In this document: positions 50,733 through 59,047 of the stretch, piece by piece
Position numbering within the stretch: position 1 is the first letter of the stretch
Layout of the letters: each line of letters begins with the position of its first letter
NCBI GenBank assembly: GCA_046330455.1
Contig: JAXLSU010000015.1
Location: 1 to 64,000, forward strand
Reading direction: 5' to 3'
Length of the DNA: 64,000 nt
Origin: CAVQXR01 sp046330455
GTDB lineage: Bacteria; Actinomycetota; Thermoleophilia; Gaiellales; Gaiellaceae
The notes under the pieces: generated by a model
Told to the model about the DNA's origin: nothing
The model's input: only the letters and a program-made list of their open reading frames with translations
The model's database searches: none
Program-made: the position numbers and the translations under genes

Positions 50733-52847
50733 ATGAGAGCTTGGCTTAGGCGTTCACCGCGGAGCGCGACGGGTCGGGAGAGTGAGCACACCACCCGGGC
50801 GGCTCGCCGCACCCGGAACGCCGAGGCCGGCTTCACCCTGATCGAGATCGTCATGGCCATGGGCCTGTTCGTCGTCGTCGCGGCCGCGATGGCCCAGGTG
50901 CTGACCGGTGCGATCGTCTCCTCGGGCATCTCGAAGGAGCGCACGATCGCGCAGCAAGTCGCCCAGGAGGAGATCGAGTCGATCCGCCGCATGGCCTACG
51001 ACGACGTCGGAATCGTCAACGGCAACCCGCCGGGCGAGCTCCAGGCCACGAAGACGGTCACGGTCAGCAACCTCGCGCTGACCGTCCAGACGTCCGTCAA
51101 GTACGTCGCCGACCCGACCCCGACGAGCTACGCGACCCAGGCGAACTACAAGAAGGTCACGGTCACGATCCTCCGGGCGCGCGACTCGAAGCAGCTGACG
51201 CAGGAGGTCACCCACGTCGCCCCGCCCGCACGGGCGCCCTACGGCGGCGTGAACCTCGCGATCGTGAACGTGCAGGTCGTCGACTTCGCTCTCAACACTC
51301 CCGTCGAGGGAGCGACCGTCGCGCTCGGCACGGGACCCAGCGCGCCCCGGAGCGACAAGACGGACACCACGGGCACGGTCACCTTCGCGGCCCTGTCGCC
51401 CAACCCGAGCGCGTCCGACTTCTACGACCTCTCGGCCAGCCTGTCGGGGTACGAGGTCCTGAAGGATGATCTCTCGCCGAGCGCGGCGACCCATGTCTCG
51501 CTCGCTCCGGGCCAGACGTTCAACACCGCGATCCGCATCTACCGGCCCGCCACGGTGAACGTGAACCTGAAGGACACCGACGGCTCGACGTACGCGGGCA
51601 GCGCCAGCGTGACCATCTCGTCGTCTCGCGGCTCGGAGGTCTTCTCCTACACGGGCTCGCCGCTGACGATCACCGAGATCGCCGGCGAGAAGGTCGTTCC
51701 GGGGCTCCAGTACACGGCCTCGGCAACGACCCTGAGCTCGCTGACGACGCCGTCCGTCACGCAGTACGTCCCGAACAACTACCCGACCGACCTCAGCTCG
51801 ACGTTCAACCTGACGATGCCCCCGGGCGGCGGCATCAACGCCACCGTGCTCCAGGGCGGCATCGCGCTCGCCGGTGCGACCGTGACCGTGACGGGCGGCC
51901 CGAACTCGACGAACATCTCCGCGACGACGGATGCGAACGGCGTCGCGTCGTTCACCGGTCTCCCCGTCGGCGGCGGCTACATCGTCACGGCGACGAGCTA
52001 CGGCCAGACCGTCTCCGTGAGCGATCTCACGGTCGACACGACCGCCACGACCGACGTCGTGCTCTCGCTCGAGGTGCCCGGAACCGTGATCGCCACGGTC
52101 ACGTGGGGCGGCAGCCCGGTCTCGGCGGCGTCCGTGACGCTCGCCGGCGGTCCGTTCGGGATCAGCGTCTCGGGTACGAGCGACGGCAACGGGCAGGTGA
52201 CCTTCGTCAACGTCCCGCCCGGCGCGGGCTACACGGTGACGGCGGTGAAGGGCGGTACGAGCGCCTCCCAGAGCGCCACGGTCGCCTCGGGCTCGACGAC
52301 GAGCGTGAGCATCGCGATGCCGACGGGCAACATCGTCGCCACCGTGACGTGGGGCGGCACCGCCGTCAACGGTGCCACGGTGACGCTGACGGGTGGACCG
52401 CTCGGGGTCAACGTCTCGGGGACCTCGAACTCGAGCGGCCAGGTGACGTTCACGAACGTCCCCGCCGGCACCGGCTACACCGTGACGGGGACGAAGAGCG
52501 GTCAGAGCGACGCGCAGTCGGCCACGGTTCCCGGTGGGAGCTCGACGAGCGTGGCCCTTGCTCTACCGACCGGCTCGCTGACGGTCACCGTGCGGCGAAG
52601 CGGCTCGAACCAGTCGGGCGCCACCGTGACCCTGTCCGGCGGCCCGATGGGCCTCACCCTCAGCGGCACGACGAGCGGGACCGGCAGGGTCACCTTCAAC
52701 AACGTGCCCGTGGGCAGCGGCTACACCGTCAAGGCCTACAAGTGCAGCGTCTCGAACCCGAAGAGCGGCCAGAACACGTCGGTCACGGTCAACACGGGCG
52801 CCAACTCGCTGACGATCAACTTCAGCCTCAACACCTGTCCGCTGTGA
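50733..52847 (+). CDS. Giant minor prepilin with tandem beta-sandwich modules (PilV-like)
   Basis: The 704-residue protein has a class III leader cut after Gly33 in NAEAGFTLIEIVMAMG (Glu at mature +5), then the usual pilin helix. After about residue 170 come six modules of 80-95 residues. Two diverged ones lie at about 172-270 and 273-365, and four closely related ones begin near 366, 450, 532 and 614. The last four share ATVTWGG, GATVTLTGGP, SGTS-GQVTF-NVP and GYTVT-KGG elements, as in carboxypeptidase-regulatory or Cna-B-like domains. Ordinary minor pilins are 150-250 residues. This size suggests a pilus-tip adhesin. It is co-translated with the next prepilin (GTGA overlap). Confidence 0.85.
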   Translation: MRAWLRRSPRSATGRESEHTTRAARRTRNAEAGFTLIEIVMAMGLFVVVAAAMAQVLTGAIVSSGISKERTIAQQVAQEEIESIRRMAYDDVGIVNGNPPGELQATKTVTVSNLALTVQTSVKYVADPTPTSYATQANYKKVTVTILRARDSKQLTQEVTHVAPPARAPYGGVNLAIVNVQVVDFALNTPVEGATVALGTGPSAPRSDKTDTTGTVTFAALSPNPSASDFYDLSASLSGYEVLKDDLSPSAATHVSLAPGQTFNTAIRIYRPATVNVNLKDTDGSTYAGSASVTISSSRGSEVFSYTGSPLTITEIAGEKVVPGLQYTASATTLSSLTTPSVTQYVPNNYPTDLSSTFNLTMPPGGGINATVLQGGIALAGATVTVTGGPNSTNISATTDANGVASFTGLPVGGGYIVTATSYGQTVSVSDLTVDTTATTDVVLSLEVPGTVIATVTWGGSPVSAASVTLAGGPFGISVSGTSDGNGQVTFVNVPPGAGYTVTAVKGGTSASQSATVASGSTTSVSIAMPTGNIVATVTWGGTAVNGATVTLTGGPLGVNVSGTSNSSGQVTFTNVPAGTGYTVTGTKSGQSDAQSATVPGGSSTSVALALPTGSLTVTVRRSGSNQSGATVTLSGGPMGLTLSGTTSGTGRVTFNNVPVGSGYTVKAYKCSVSNPKSGQNTSVTVNTGANSLTINFSLNTCPL

Positions 52848-53446
52848 GCACGGGCACCGGCAACGCGCGGCGTGCCGGCCGCGAGGGGGGCTTCACGCTC
52901 GTGGAGCTCCTGATCGCGATGGGGCTGATCGGCGTCATCTTCGCCCTGTTCTCGGTCGTGGTCAGCTCGACGCTGCGCCACGGCGGCCAGGTCGAGGAGC
53001 AGACGGTGCTCCAGCACGAGGTGCGGGGAACCGTCGAGCGTCTCGCCCAGGATCTCCGCCAGGCCTACAGCGGCGTGGACGACAGCTCTCCGATCGAGAG
53101 CATCAGCGCGACCCAGATCCAGTTCCTCTCACCCGACCGCCAGCAGCCCTTCCATCTCCGGCGCCTCGCCTACCGGGCCTCGGGAACGAGCTTCCAGAGC
53201 GCACGGGCGATCAGCACCGACACCGACGGGGCGCCGTGGGAGATCCCGGCGCTCGGCTCCTGGGACACGCAGTTCGGCTCTCTCGTCGGAACGAACGTCT
53301 TCACCTATCTCGACGAGAACGGGGTCGTGACCGCCGATCCGGCCCAGGTGCGAACCGTCGTCATCGAGGTCACGGTGGCGACGTCGATCTCTCCCAACCG
53401 TCAGTACACCTACAAGACGAGCGTGACGCTCCGGGCGGACATATGA
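52844..53446 (+). CDS. Minor prepilin, PilW/PilJ-like
   Basis: The 200-residue protein has a prepilin leader ending EGG before FTLVELLIAMGLIGVIFALF and a pilin-type helix. The rest (VEEQTVLQHEVRGTVERLAQ, DSSPIESISATQIQFLS) resembles PilW-type minor pilins, which prime assembly together with PilV- and PilX-like proteins. Its GTG start overlaps the stop of the giant prepilin gene and its stop overlaps the next gene's ATG, giving a three-gene minor-pilin unit. Confidence 0.82.
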   Translation: MSTGTGNARRAGREGGFTLVELLIAMGLIGVIFALFSVVVSSTLRHGGQVEEQTVLQHEVRGTVERLAQDLRQAYSGVDDSSPIESISATQIQFLSPDRQQPFHLRRLAYRASGTSFQSARAISTDTDGAPWEIPALGSWDTQFGSLVGTNVFTYLDENGVVTADPAQVRTVVIEVTVATSISPNRQYTYKTSVTLRADI

Positions 53447-54795
53447 AACCGAGAATCGAAGCACTGAAGCAGGAGCAGGGCGCGGCGATGGTCCTCGTCA
53501 TGTTCCTCGTCGCGATGCTCAGCCTGATGTCGGTGCTCCTCATCGACACGGTGCAGGAGGAGGCCGACTCGAGCGCCCAGGCGGTCGAGCGCAACGCCGC
53601 GCTGCAGGCGGCCGAGGCGGGAATCGACGACTACGTCGCAAAGCTCGTCGACGACCGGCTCTACTACGTGCACCAGGTGCATCCGGGCGAGGGAACGCGC
53701 GAGGAGCCGGGCGGCACCGAGGTGAGCGCCGGGACTGCGTGGTCGTACGGGCTCGCGTGGACGTATCCGAACGAGTTCGACACCTGGCGCGCGCTCAGCA
53801 ACGGCTACGAGTACAGCCTGAAGATCGTCCCGCCCAACCCGGGCGAGGAGGCCGTGCACATCACCGCCGCCGGCCGGAAGGTCGGCACGACGGACGATAC
53901 GAGGGTCGTCGAGGCGCTGATCCGGCCCTCCTCGATCGCCGACTTCCAGCGCATCGTCAACGGGGACGTCTCGTGGGGATCCGGCGCGACCACGAACGGC
54001 AAGCTCTACGCGAACGGCACGATCGACCACGACGGGATCGCGAAGGCCAACATCTACGCCGAGGACAACGTCACGGGCAGCACGACCCTTCAGAACGGCG
54101 CGAAGAAGTACGACCACAACACGATCCGGTCGGTGATCAAGAACCCGGTCAACTTCAACAGCCTGCTCGCCTCGCTCGTCGACGTGCAGCGGGCGGCGCA
54201 GGTCGGTGGCGTCTACCTCGACAACCCGGCCGTGCACGGGTGGAGGATCACGTTCAACGCGAACGGGACGTTCAGCGTCCAGACCTGCACCCGCTCGGGC
54301 GGCAACGACATCGCGGCCGTCCAGCCGAACTGCGTCAACTACAGCCCGGCCACGTACAACGTGCCGTCCAACGGAGCGGTCTACGCGGGGCAGAGCGTGA
54401 TCGTCTCCGGCCAGGTGAACGGGCGCGTGACGGTGGCGTCGAACGACAACATCGTGATCGCAAACGACATCAGCTACGTCACGAGCGGTAGCGACGTGCT
54501 CGGCCTCGTGGCCAAGAACAACGTGTACGGCGCCCAGTGGTGTCCGAACAACCTCACCTGGCGCGCCGCCGTGCTCGCCCAGAGCGGCACCTGGAAGGGC
54601 TGGACGAGTAGCACGATCAAGAACACCATGGTTCACAAGGGCTCGTCGACGACGAACCTCGGCGGCGACTGGACGATGTTCGCCACGCGCGACTACTCCT
54701 ACGACGAGACGCTGCTCTTCCTGCCGCCGCCGTGGTTCCCGACGATCGAGGACGCCTACACGGTCAACCTGTTCCGCGAGCTACCGGGAACGTGA
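53443..54795 (+). CDS. PilX-like pilus assembly protein
   Basis: The 450-residue protein has a single N-terminal membrane helix (GAAMVLVMFLVAMLSLMSVLLID) after a basic leader, then AVERNAALQAAEAGIDDYVA, the segment typical of PilX N-terminal proteins. The large C-terminal part is beta-rich with repeated Asn/Gly-containing turns (WGSGATTNGKLYANGTIDHD, YAGQSVIVSGQVNGRVTVAS), suggesting a right-handed beta-helix or polymer-like fold. It has no canonical G-F-T-L-x-E cleavage site. It completes the minor-pilin operon and is followed by a strong hairpin. Confidence 0.8.
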   Translation: MKPRIEALKQEQGAAMVLVMFLVAMLSLMSVLLIDTVQEEADSSAQAVERNAALQAAEAGIDDYVAKLVDDRLYYVHQVHPGEGTREEPGGTEVSAGTAWSYGLAWTYPNEFDTWRALSNGYEYSLKIVPPNPGEEAVHITAAGRKVGTTDDTRVVEALIRPSSIADFQRIVNGDVSWGSGATTNGKLYANGTIDHDGIAKANIYAEDNVTGSTTLQNGAKKYDHNTIRSVIKNPVNFNSLLASLVDVQRAAQVGGVYLDNPAVHGWRITFNANGTFSVQTCTRSGGNDIAAVQPNCVNYSPATYNVPSNGAVYAGQSVIVSGQVNGRVTVASNDNIVIANDISYVTSGSDVLGLVAKNNVYGAQWCPNNLTWRAAVLAQSGTWKGWTSSTIKNTMVHKGSSTTNLGGDWTMFATRDYSYDETLLFLPPPWFPTIEDAYTVNLFRELPGT

Positions 54796-54805
54796 GCTCA
54801 CGAGC

Positions 54806-54835
54806 CGGGAGGGGCGGTGCGAGCCGCCCCTCCCG
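54806..54835 (+). terminator. Strong hairpin after the minor-pilin operon
   Basis: Perfect 12-bp arms (CGGGAGGGGCGG and complement) enclose a 6-base loop, 11 bases after the PilX-like stop. No U-tract follows. Confidence 0.75.
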
Positions 54836-54867
54836 TGTGTGGCGCCCGGCCGGTGGTGGGCGAGAGC

Positions 54868-55380
54868 GGGCCGGATGAGATCCGGCCCCTACGTCCGGGG
54901 TGGGGTGCGCTGGGCGGTCGTCGCGACGGGTCTGCGGGAGGGGCGGGATCGATCCCGCCCGTCGGGGTTGGCGTGGGCGTGGCGGCATCGCGGTGCTGGG
55001 TCGGTGGTGGGCGGGTCGGGCCGGATGAGATCCGGCCCCTCCGTGGCCGTCGCGTGATCGGGGTGAATCAGGGGGCCGTCGTGTGGGCGGGGCCCGCCGT
55101 CGGGATGGGCTGCGCTTCTTGGTCTCGTGTAGGGGCGGGATCTCATCCCGCCCTCGCCGCTCGTCCGGGAGCGGGGCTGGTTGGGGCGGTGAGATCCGGC
55201 CCCTCCGTGGCCGTCGCGTGATCGGGGCGAATCAGGGCCGTCGTGTGGGCGGGGCCCGCCGTCGGGACAGGCTGCGCTTCTTGGTCTCGTGTAGGGGCGG
55301 GATCTCATCCCGCCCTGCGAGGTGTGTGGGTGTGGCGCGGTGCCGGGGCCCGGGTGTAGGGGCGGGATCTCATCCCGCCC
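54868..55380. repeat. Repeat-rich gap: six dispersed palindromes and a 127-129-bp duplication
   Basis: Palindromes of the GGCGGGAT-CTC-ATCCCGCC family occur at 54868-54892, 54941-54960 (spacer lost, perfect 20-mer), 55018-55041, 55129-55153, 55291-55315 and 55356-55380. A direct repeat covers 55026-55154 and 55190-55316, with only a few differences, each copy ending in one palindrome. No coding frame with family similarity exists between 54796 and 55455. The gap separates the + strand minor-pilin operon from the convergent thioredoxin-like gene. Confidence 0.85.
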
Positions 55381-55400
55381 TCGCGGCAGCCCACGACGAC

Positions 55401-55426
55401 GAGGGCCGCCCGGTGGGGCGGCCCTC
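55401..55426 (-). terminator. Hairpin downstream of the thioredoxin-like gene
   Basis: GAGGGCCGCC and its complement (10-bp perfect arms) flank a 6-base loop, 30 bases beyond the end of the minus-strand gene at 55456. Confidence 0.65.
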
Positions 55427-55455
55427 GAGAGGTCCTGGCAGGTCTGGCGCGAACG

Positions 55456-56025
55456 CTACGACGAGAGCTCGCGGGCGTTCTGGGCGGCCTGGGCGACGAC
55501 CTTGCTGTCGGCGTAGCCCGTGATCCTCGTCAGGAGCGTCTGGCCCCTTGTGAACACGAGCACGGTCGGGGTGGTGCGAATGTCGTACAGCGCCGCGAGC
55601 TCGGCGATCTGCTCGTCGTCGCTGCCGTCGAGGGCGAGGAAGCCCGCCTTCGCGTCCTGGGAGCCCTCCCGGGCCTCGGCGATCTGGCGGGTGTCGACGT
55701 CGCTCTCGGGCATGTACACGACGACCACGACGACGCTCTTCTTGCGGAGCTTCTTCTCGAGCTGCTCGATGCCCGTCGGCCCGGAGCTCTCGGGCTCGCT
55801 CTCTCCCTGACCCTCCTCGCCGGTCGTCGCCGGCGCGGGCTCGTCCTGGCCCGTCTCGCCGCCCGCAACCGTCTCGGTCACGGGCTGGGTCTGGGCGGGA
55901 GTCGCGCTCGCATCCTCGTCGGAGCCGGTCAGGCGGTCGAGCAGGCCGAGCTGGAAGACGGCGAGCCCACCGACCGCGACGAGAGCGAGCGGAAGGACGA
56001 AACGGAGACGCAGCTTGTTCTTCAC
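55456..56025 (-). CDS. Membrane-anchored thioredoxin-fold protein lacking CxxC
   Basis: The 189-residue protein has an N-terminal membrane helix (FVLPLALVAVGGLAVFQLGLL), an acidic Thr/Glu/Pro linker, and a thioredoxin-like domain (KKSVVVVVVYMPESDVDTRQ, YDIRTTPTVLVFTRG with the cis-Pro, TRITGYADSKVVAQAAQNAR). The active-site CxxC is replaced by PESD, and the protein has no cysteine, so it cannot do disulfide exchange; a binding or chaperone role outside the membrane is more likely. GGAGTG precedes the GTG start. It lies downstream of pilA in the same direction, and PilA does contain a likely disulfide. Confidence 0.72.
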   Translation of the reverse strand: MKNKLRLRFVLPLALVAVGGLAVFQLGLLDRLTGSDEDASATPAQTQPVTETVAGGETGQDEPAPATTGEEGQGESEPESSGPTGIEQLEKKLRKKSVVVVVVYMPESDVDTRQIAEAREGSQDAKAGFLALDGSDDEQIAELAALYDIRTTPTVLVFTRGQTLLTRITGYADSKVVAQAAQNARELSS

Positions 56026-56082
56026 GCCACTCCTATCGGCAGGGAGGCCGCACGGCTTGAAGGCGAATTCGAGGGAGAAACA

Positions 56083-56110
56083 GGAGGGGCGCGGTCTCCC
56101 GCGCCCCTCC
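56083..56110 (-). terminator. Hairpin downstream of pilA
   Basis: Perfect 12-bp arms (GGAGGGGCGCGG and complement) around TCTC, 23 bases after the pilA stop. It may cap the abundant pilin mRNA and limit read-through into the thioredoxin-like gene. Confidence 0.75.
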
Positions 56111-56133
56111 GCCGAGCCGGTACGAGCTGCTGG

Positions 56134-56520
56134 CTAGCAGGCCGCCTGCACCACCGAGCCGCCGGGGCCGGTGTAGCTGGCCGTCTGGCCGCCCTTCGAG
56201 TCCTCGAGGCAGTACGTGTTCGCGCCGGTGTTGTTCACCGACAGCGTGGCGGACACGCCCTGGTCGATCGCCTGCAGGTCGGCGAGCGCCATGCCGGTGT
56301 AGTCGCCGTTGTCGACGAAGAACGCCTCCGCGGCCGGGACGGCCTCACGGACGTTGGCCTCCGCGACCTTCATGTTCGCGCGATCGCGGAACCCGAGGTA
56401 CGACGGAATGGCAATCGCGAGCAGGATCGCGATGATGATCATCACGACCAGGAGCTCGACGAGGGTGAAGCCTCCCTCGCGCTCGCTGGTCGTGATCCGG
56501 TTCCGAAGCCGCTGGATCAT
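56134..56520 (-). CDS. pilA: Major type IVa pilin PilA-like prepilin
   Basis: The 128-residue prepilin has the leader ...SEREGG, cut before FTLVELLVVMIIIAILLAIA with Glu at mature +5, followed by the amphipathic helix (FRDRANMKVAEANVREAVPA) and a short globular head. Two cysteines near the end (TYCLEDS and the last residue) can form the pilin D-loop. Its small size and separate transcription suggest the major subunit. AAGGAGGAG stands before the ATG at 56520. It is the only minus-strand gene among the plus-strand core pil genes and is divergent from pilT2. Confidence 0.92.
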   Translation of the reverse strand: MIQRLRNRITTSEREGGFTLVELLVVMIIIAILLAIAIPSYLGFRDRANMKVAEANVREAVPAAEAFFVDNGDYTGMALADLQAIDQGVSATLSVNNTGANTYCLEDSKGGQTASYTGPGGSVVQAAC

Positions 56521-56567
56521 TGCTCTAACTCCTCCTTCATTTGGTCGGGCGTCGGCTGTCCCCGCAG

Positions 56568-56650
56568 GTATCGGCGGCTTCGGGAAGGCGGCATTTCCCC
56601 CGGTTGGGGGAGAAACCCCCTGGCTTGCGGTGCCCGGTCGGGGGATTTCG
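56568..56650 (-). promoter_or_regulatory. pilA leader: GCCGATAC box and GC hairpins
   Basis: On the minus strand GCCGATAC (complement of 56568-56575) lies 47 bases before pilA, preceded after 21 bases by CCGGGGG (56597-56603). The hairpin 56593-56620 (TTTCTCCCCC-AACC-GGGGGAAA) overlaps that block, and a related CCCGGTCGGGGG segment follows at 56633-56644. I checked for the conserved core of the GEMM cyclic-di-GMP riboswitch and did not find it. Confidence 0.5.
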
Positions 56651-56750
56651 CGCCCTCGGACGGGTGAGTCGGTCCGCTCGGCGAGGTTCGGAGCGCTCCA
56701 AGGTCGAGTCGGACGCGCGCGCGTGCGCGAGAGCCGGAGACAGGCGGCGC

Positions 56751-56778
56751 TAAGGGAACCGGGGCTTCGTGCCGATAG
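56751..56778 (+). promoter_or_regulatory. Sigma-28-like promoter of the pilT2-pilMNO operon
   Basis: TAAGGGAA (56751-56758), 12 bases, then GCCGATAG (56771-56778) resembles the FliA/SigD/WhiG promoter pattern (TAAA..., GCCGATAA). The GTG follows the second box by 7 bases, so the mRNA could be leaderless. The pilC promoter has the same two boxes with the same 12-base spacer. Confidence 0.55.
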
Positions 56779-56785
56779 CTCCCCC

Positions 56786-57973
56786 GTGGAAGCGATGGAA
56801 GCGTTCTCCTCGACCCCGCCAGCTCAGGATCAGCCCGACCTCGACGACGGCGCCCCCGCGTACTCGATCGACGAGCTGCTCGAGATCGTCGTCGAGCAGC
56901 GCGCCTCCGACCTGCACCTCACGGCCGGCAGCGCACCGGCGATCCGGGTGAACGGCAAGATCGAGCGCCTTGCGGAGTTCGGCCTGCTGACGCCGGAGCG
57001 CACGCGCAAGCTCCTGTACTCGGTCTCCACGTCCGAGCAGCACAAGGAGCTCGAGGAGCGCAAGAACATCGACCTCTCGTACGCGCTCCCCGGTCTCGCG
57101 CGCTTCCGCGTGAACATCTTCTACCAGCGCGAGAGCCTCGCCGGGGCGTTCCGGCTCATCCCCAGTCGGATCAAGTCGCTCCAGGACCTCGGGATGCCGC
57201 CCTCGCTCTACGAGCTGTGCGAGCGCCCGCGCGGCCTGATCGTCGTCACGGGCCCGACCGGCTCCGGTAAGTCGACGACGCTCGCCGCCCTGATCGACCG
57301 GATCAACGAGAGCCGGCCGGATCACATCATCACGATCGAGGACCCGATCGAGTTCCTGCACGTGCACAAGCAGTGCATCGTCAACCAGCGCGAGATCGGG
57401 CCCGACGCGCTCAACTTCGGCGAGGCGCTGAGGGCCGCGCTCCGCGAGGACCCCGACGTCATCCTCCTCGGCGAGATGCGCGACCTCGAGACGATCGGGA
57501 CCGCGCTGACGGCGGCCGAGACCGGGCACCTCGTGTTCGGCACCGTCCACACCCAGGACGCGCCCTCGGCGATCGACCGGATCATCGACGTGTTCCCGGC
57601 GGCCCAGCAGAGCCAGATCCGGGTCCAGGTCGCGAGCACGCTCCAGGGCGTGATGACCCAGAACCTGCTGCCGACGACGGACGGGGCGGCCCGTGTCCCC
57701 GCCGTCGAGATCCTGCTTCCCGACGACGCGGTGCGCAACCTGATCCGCCAGGGGAAGCTCGAGCAGATCTACACGAACATGCAGACGGGCTCCAGCAAGG
57801 GCATGCAAACCATGGAGCAGGCGCTGGCCGACCTCGTGCTCTCCGGCATCGTCACGCACGAGATCGCGATGAGCCGGTCGAGCCGGCCCCAGCAGCTCCT
57901 CGAGCTGATCCAGCGCGGGAAGACGAGCGGTCAGGTCGTGTCGCCGCTCGCCGCACGGCTGCGCACCGCCTAA
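56786..57973 (+). CDS. pilT: PilT-type ATPase (paralogue 2)
   Basis: The 395-residue protein shares the PilT plan: YSIDELLEIVVEQRASDLHL, Walker A GPTGSGKST at about residue 156, IEDPIEFLHVHKQCIVNQRE, EDPDVILLGEMRDLETI, ETGHLVFGTVHTQDAPSAID and a C-terminal helical domain ending with QLLELIQRGKTSG. MQTGSSKGMQTMEQAL near the end is typical of PilT/PilU. It is the first gene of the pilT-pilM-pilN-pilO unit. Two PilT-like motors may divide retraction work as PilT and PilU do. The GTG at 56786 is preferred; an ATG at 56795 is also possible. Confidence 0.9.
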   Translation: MEAMEAFSSTPPAQDQPDLDDGAPAYSIDELLEIVVEQRASDLHLTAGSAPAIRVNGKIERLAEFGLLTPERTRKLLYSVSTSEQHKELEERKNIDLSYALPGLARFRVNIFYQRESLAGAFRLIPSRIKSLQDLGMPPSLYELCERPRGLIVVTGPTGSGKSTTLAALIDRINESRPDHIITIEDPIEFLHVHKQCIVNQREIGPDALNFGEALRAALREDPDVILLGEMRDLETIGTALTAAETGHLVFGTVHTQDAPSAIDRIIDVFPAAQQSQIRVQVASTLQGVMTQNLLPTTDGAARVPAVEILLPDDAVRNLIRQGKLEQIYTNMQTGSSKGMQTMEQALADLVLSGIVTHEIAMSRSSRPQQLLELIQRGKTSGQVVSPLAARLRTA

Positions 57974-57982
57974 GGAGGAAGC

Positions 57983-59047
57983 GTGGGACGCGAGATCGTT
58001 GGACTGAAGATCGGCGCCTCCAGGCTTGCCGCAGCGCGGGTCTCGCTCAACGGCTCGGCGCGTCTGCTCCAGACCGCGTCGATGCCGCTCCCGCCCGGGA
58101 TCGTCTCGGGCGGCGAGGTGCGGGACGTCGACTCGCTCGCGGACGTGCTCAAGGCGTTCTTCGACCAGCACAAGCTGCCGCGCCGCTCCGTCCGCGTCGG
58201 GGTTGCGAACAACCGGGTCGGCGTCCGCACGATCGACCTCGCCGGCATCGACGATCCGAAGCAGCTCGGGAACGCCGTCCGGTTCCGCGCCCAGGAGGCG
58301 CTACCGATCCCGCTCACCGAGGCGGTCATGGACTACCAGGTACTGTCACACTCGACGGACGCCGAGGGCCAGCTCGTGCGGCGGGTGCTGTTCGTCGTCG
58401 CCTACCGCGACCTGATCGACAGCTTCGCCCAGGCTTGCCGGCAGGCCGGGCTCCGTCTCGTCGGCATCGACCTCGAGGGCTTCGCGCTCCTGCGGGCGCT
58501 CGCACCGCTCGGTCCCTCTGCCTCCGATGGCGAGAGGAGCGCGCTCGTCGCGATCAGCATCGGCGCCGAGCGGTCGACGCTCGCGGTCACCGACGGGCTC
58601 TCCTGTGAGTTCACGCGCGTGCTCGACTGGGGCGGCTCCGCCCTGACGAGTGTCATCGCGCGCGAGCTCGGCATCGAGCCACTCGAGGCCGAGGAGCTGA
58701 AGCGGGCGATCAGCCTCGACGGGAGCGTGACGCCGGACGGCGTCGACGAGGGCCAGGCGGCGAAGGCCCGCGAGGCGATTCTCCTGAACCTCCAGAGCTT
58801 CGCGCGCGAGCTCGTCTCGTCGCTGCAGTTCTACCAGAACCAGCCGGGCTCGCTCGGGATCCGCGAGATCGTGCTCGCGGGCGGAACCGCCAAGCTCGGC
58901 GGCTTTGCCGAGGCGCTCCAGCGCATGGTCGCGGTCTCGGTCAGGGTCGGTGACCCCCTCGTCAACATCGGCCACGGCAAGAAGGCGGGGAACGGCGACG
59001 CCGATCCCTCGCTCGCAATCCCGATCGGCCTCGGAATGGGGATCTGA
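57983..59047 (+). CDS. pilM: Type IV pilus inner-membrane platform protein PilM
   Basis: The 354-residue protein has the actin/FtsA-like fold: REIVGLKIGASRLAAARVSL, RRSVRVGVANNRVGVRTIDL, FRAQEALPIPLTEAVMDYQV, LVAISIGAERSTLAVTDG (phosphate loop), SFARELVSSLQFYQNQPGS and EIVLAGGTAKLGGFAEAL. Cytoplasmic PilM binds the N-terminal tail of PilN. TAAGGAGGAAGC precedes the GTG. It ends with a TGATG overlap on pilN, so the two partners are made together. Confidence 0.92.
   Translation: MGREIVGLKIGASRLAAARVSLNGSARLLQTASMPLPPGIVSGGEVRDVDSLADVLKAFFDQHKLPRRSVRVGVANNRVGVRTIDLAGIDDPKQLGNAVRFRAQEALPIPLTEAVMDYQVLSHSTDAEGQLVRRVLFVVAYRDLIDSFAQACRQAGLRLVGIDLEGFALLRALAPLGPSASDGERSALVAISIGAERSTLAVTDGLSCEFTRVLDWGGSALTSVIARELGIEPLEAEELKRAISLDGSVTPDGVDEGQAAKAREAILLNLQSFARELVSSLQFYQNQPGSLGIREIVLAGGTAKLGGFAEALQRMVAVSVRVGDPLVNIGHGKKAGNGDADPSLAIPIGLGMGI

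Noticed and set aside
56521..56785. pilA leader considered as a GEMM-I cyclic-di-GMP riboswitch
   Set aside because: The conserved GEMM core sequences are not present; only generic GC hairpins are seen.
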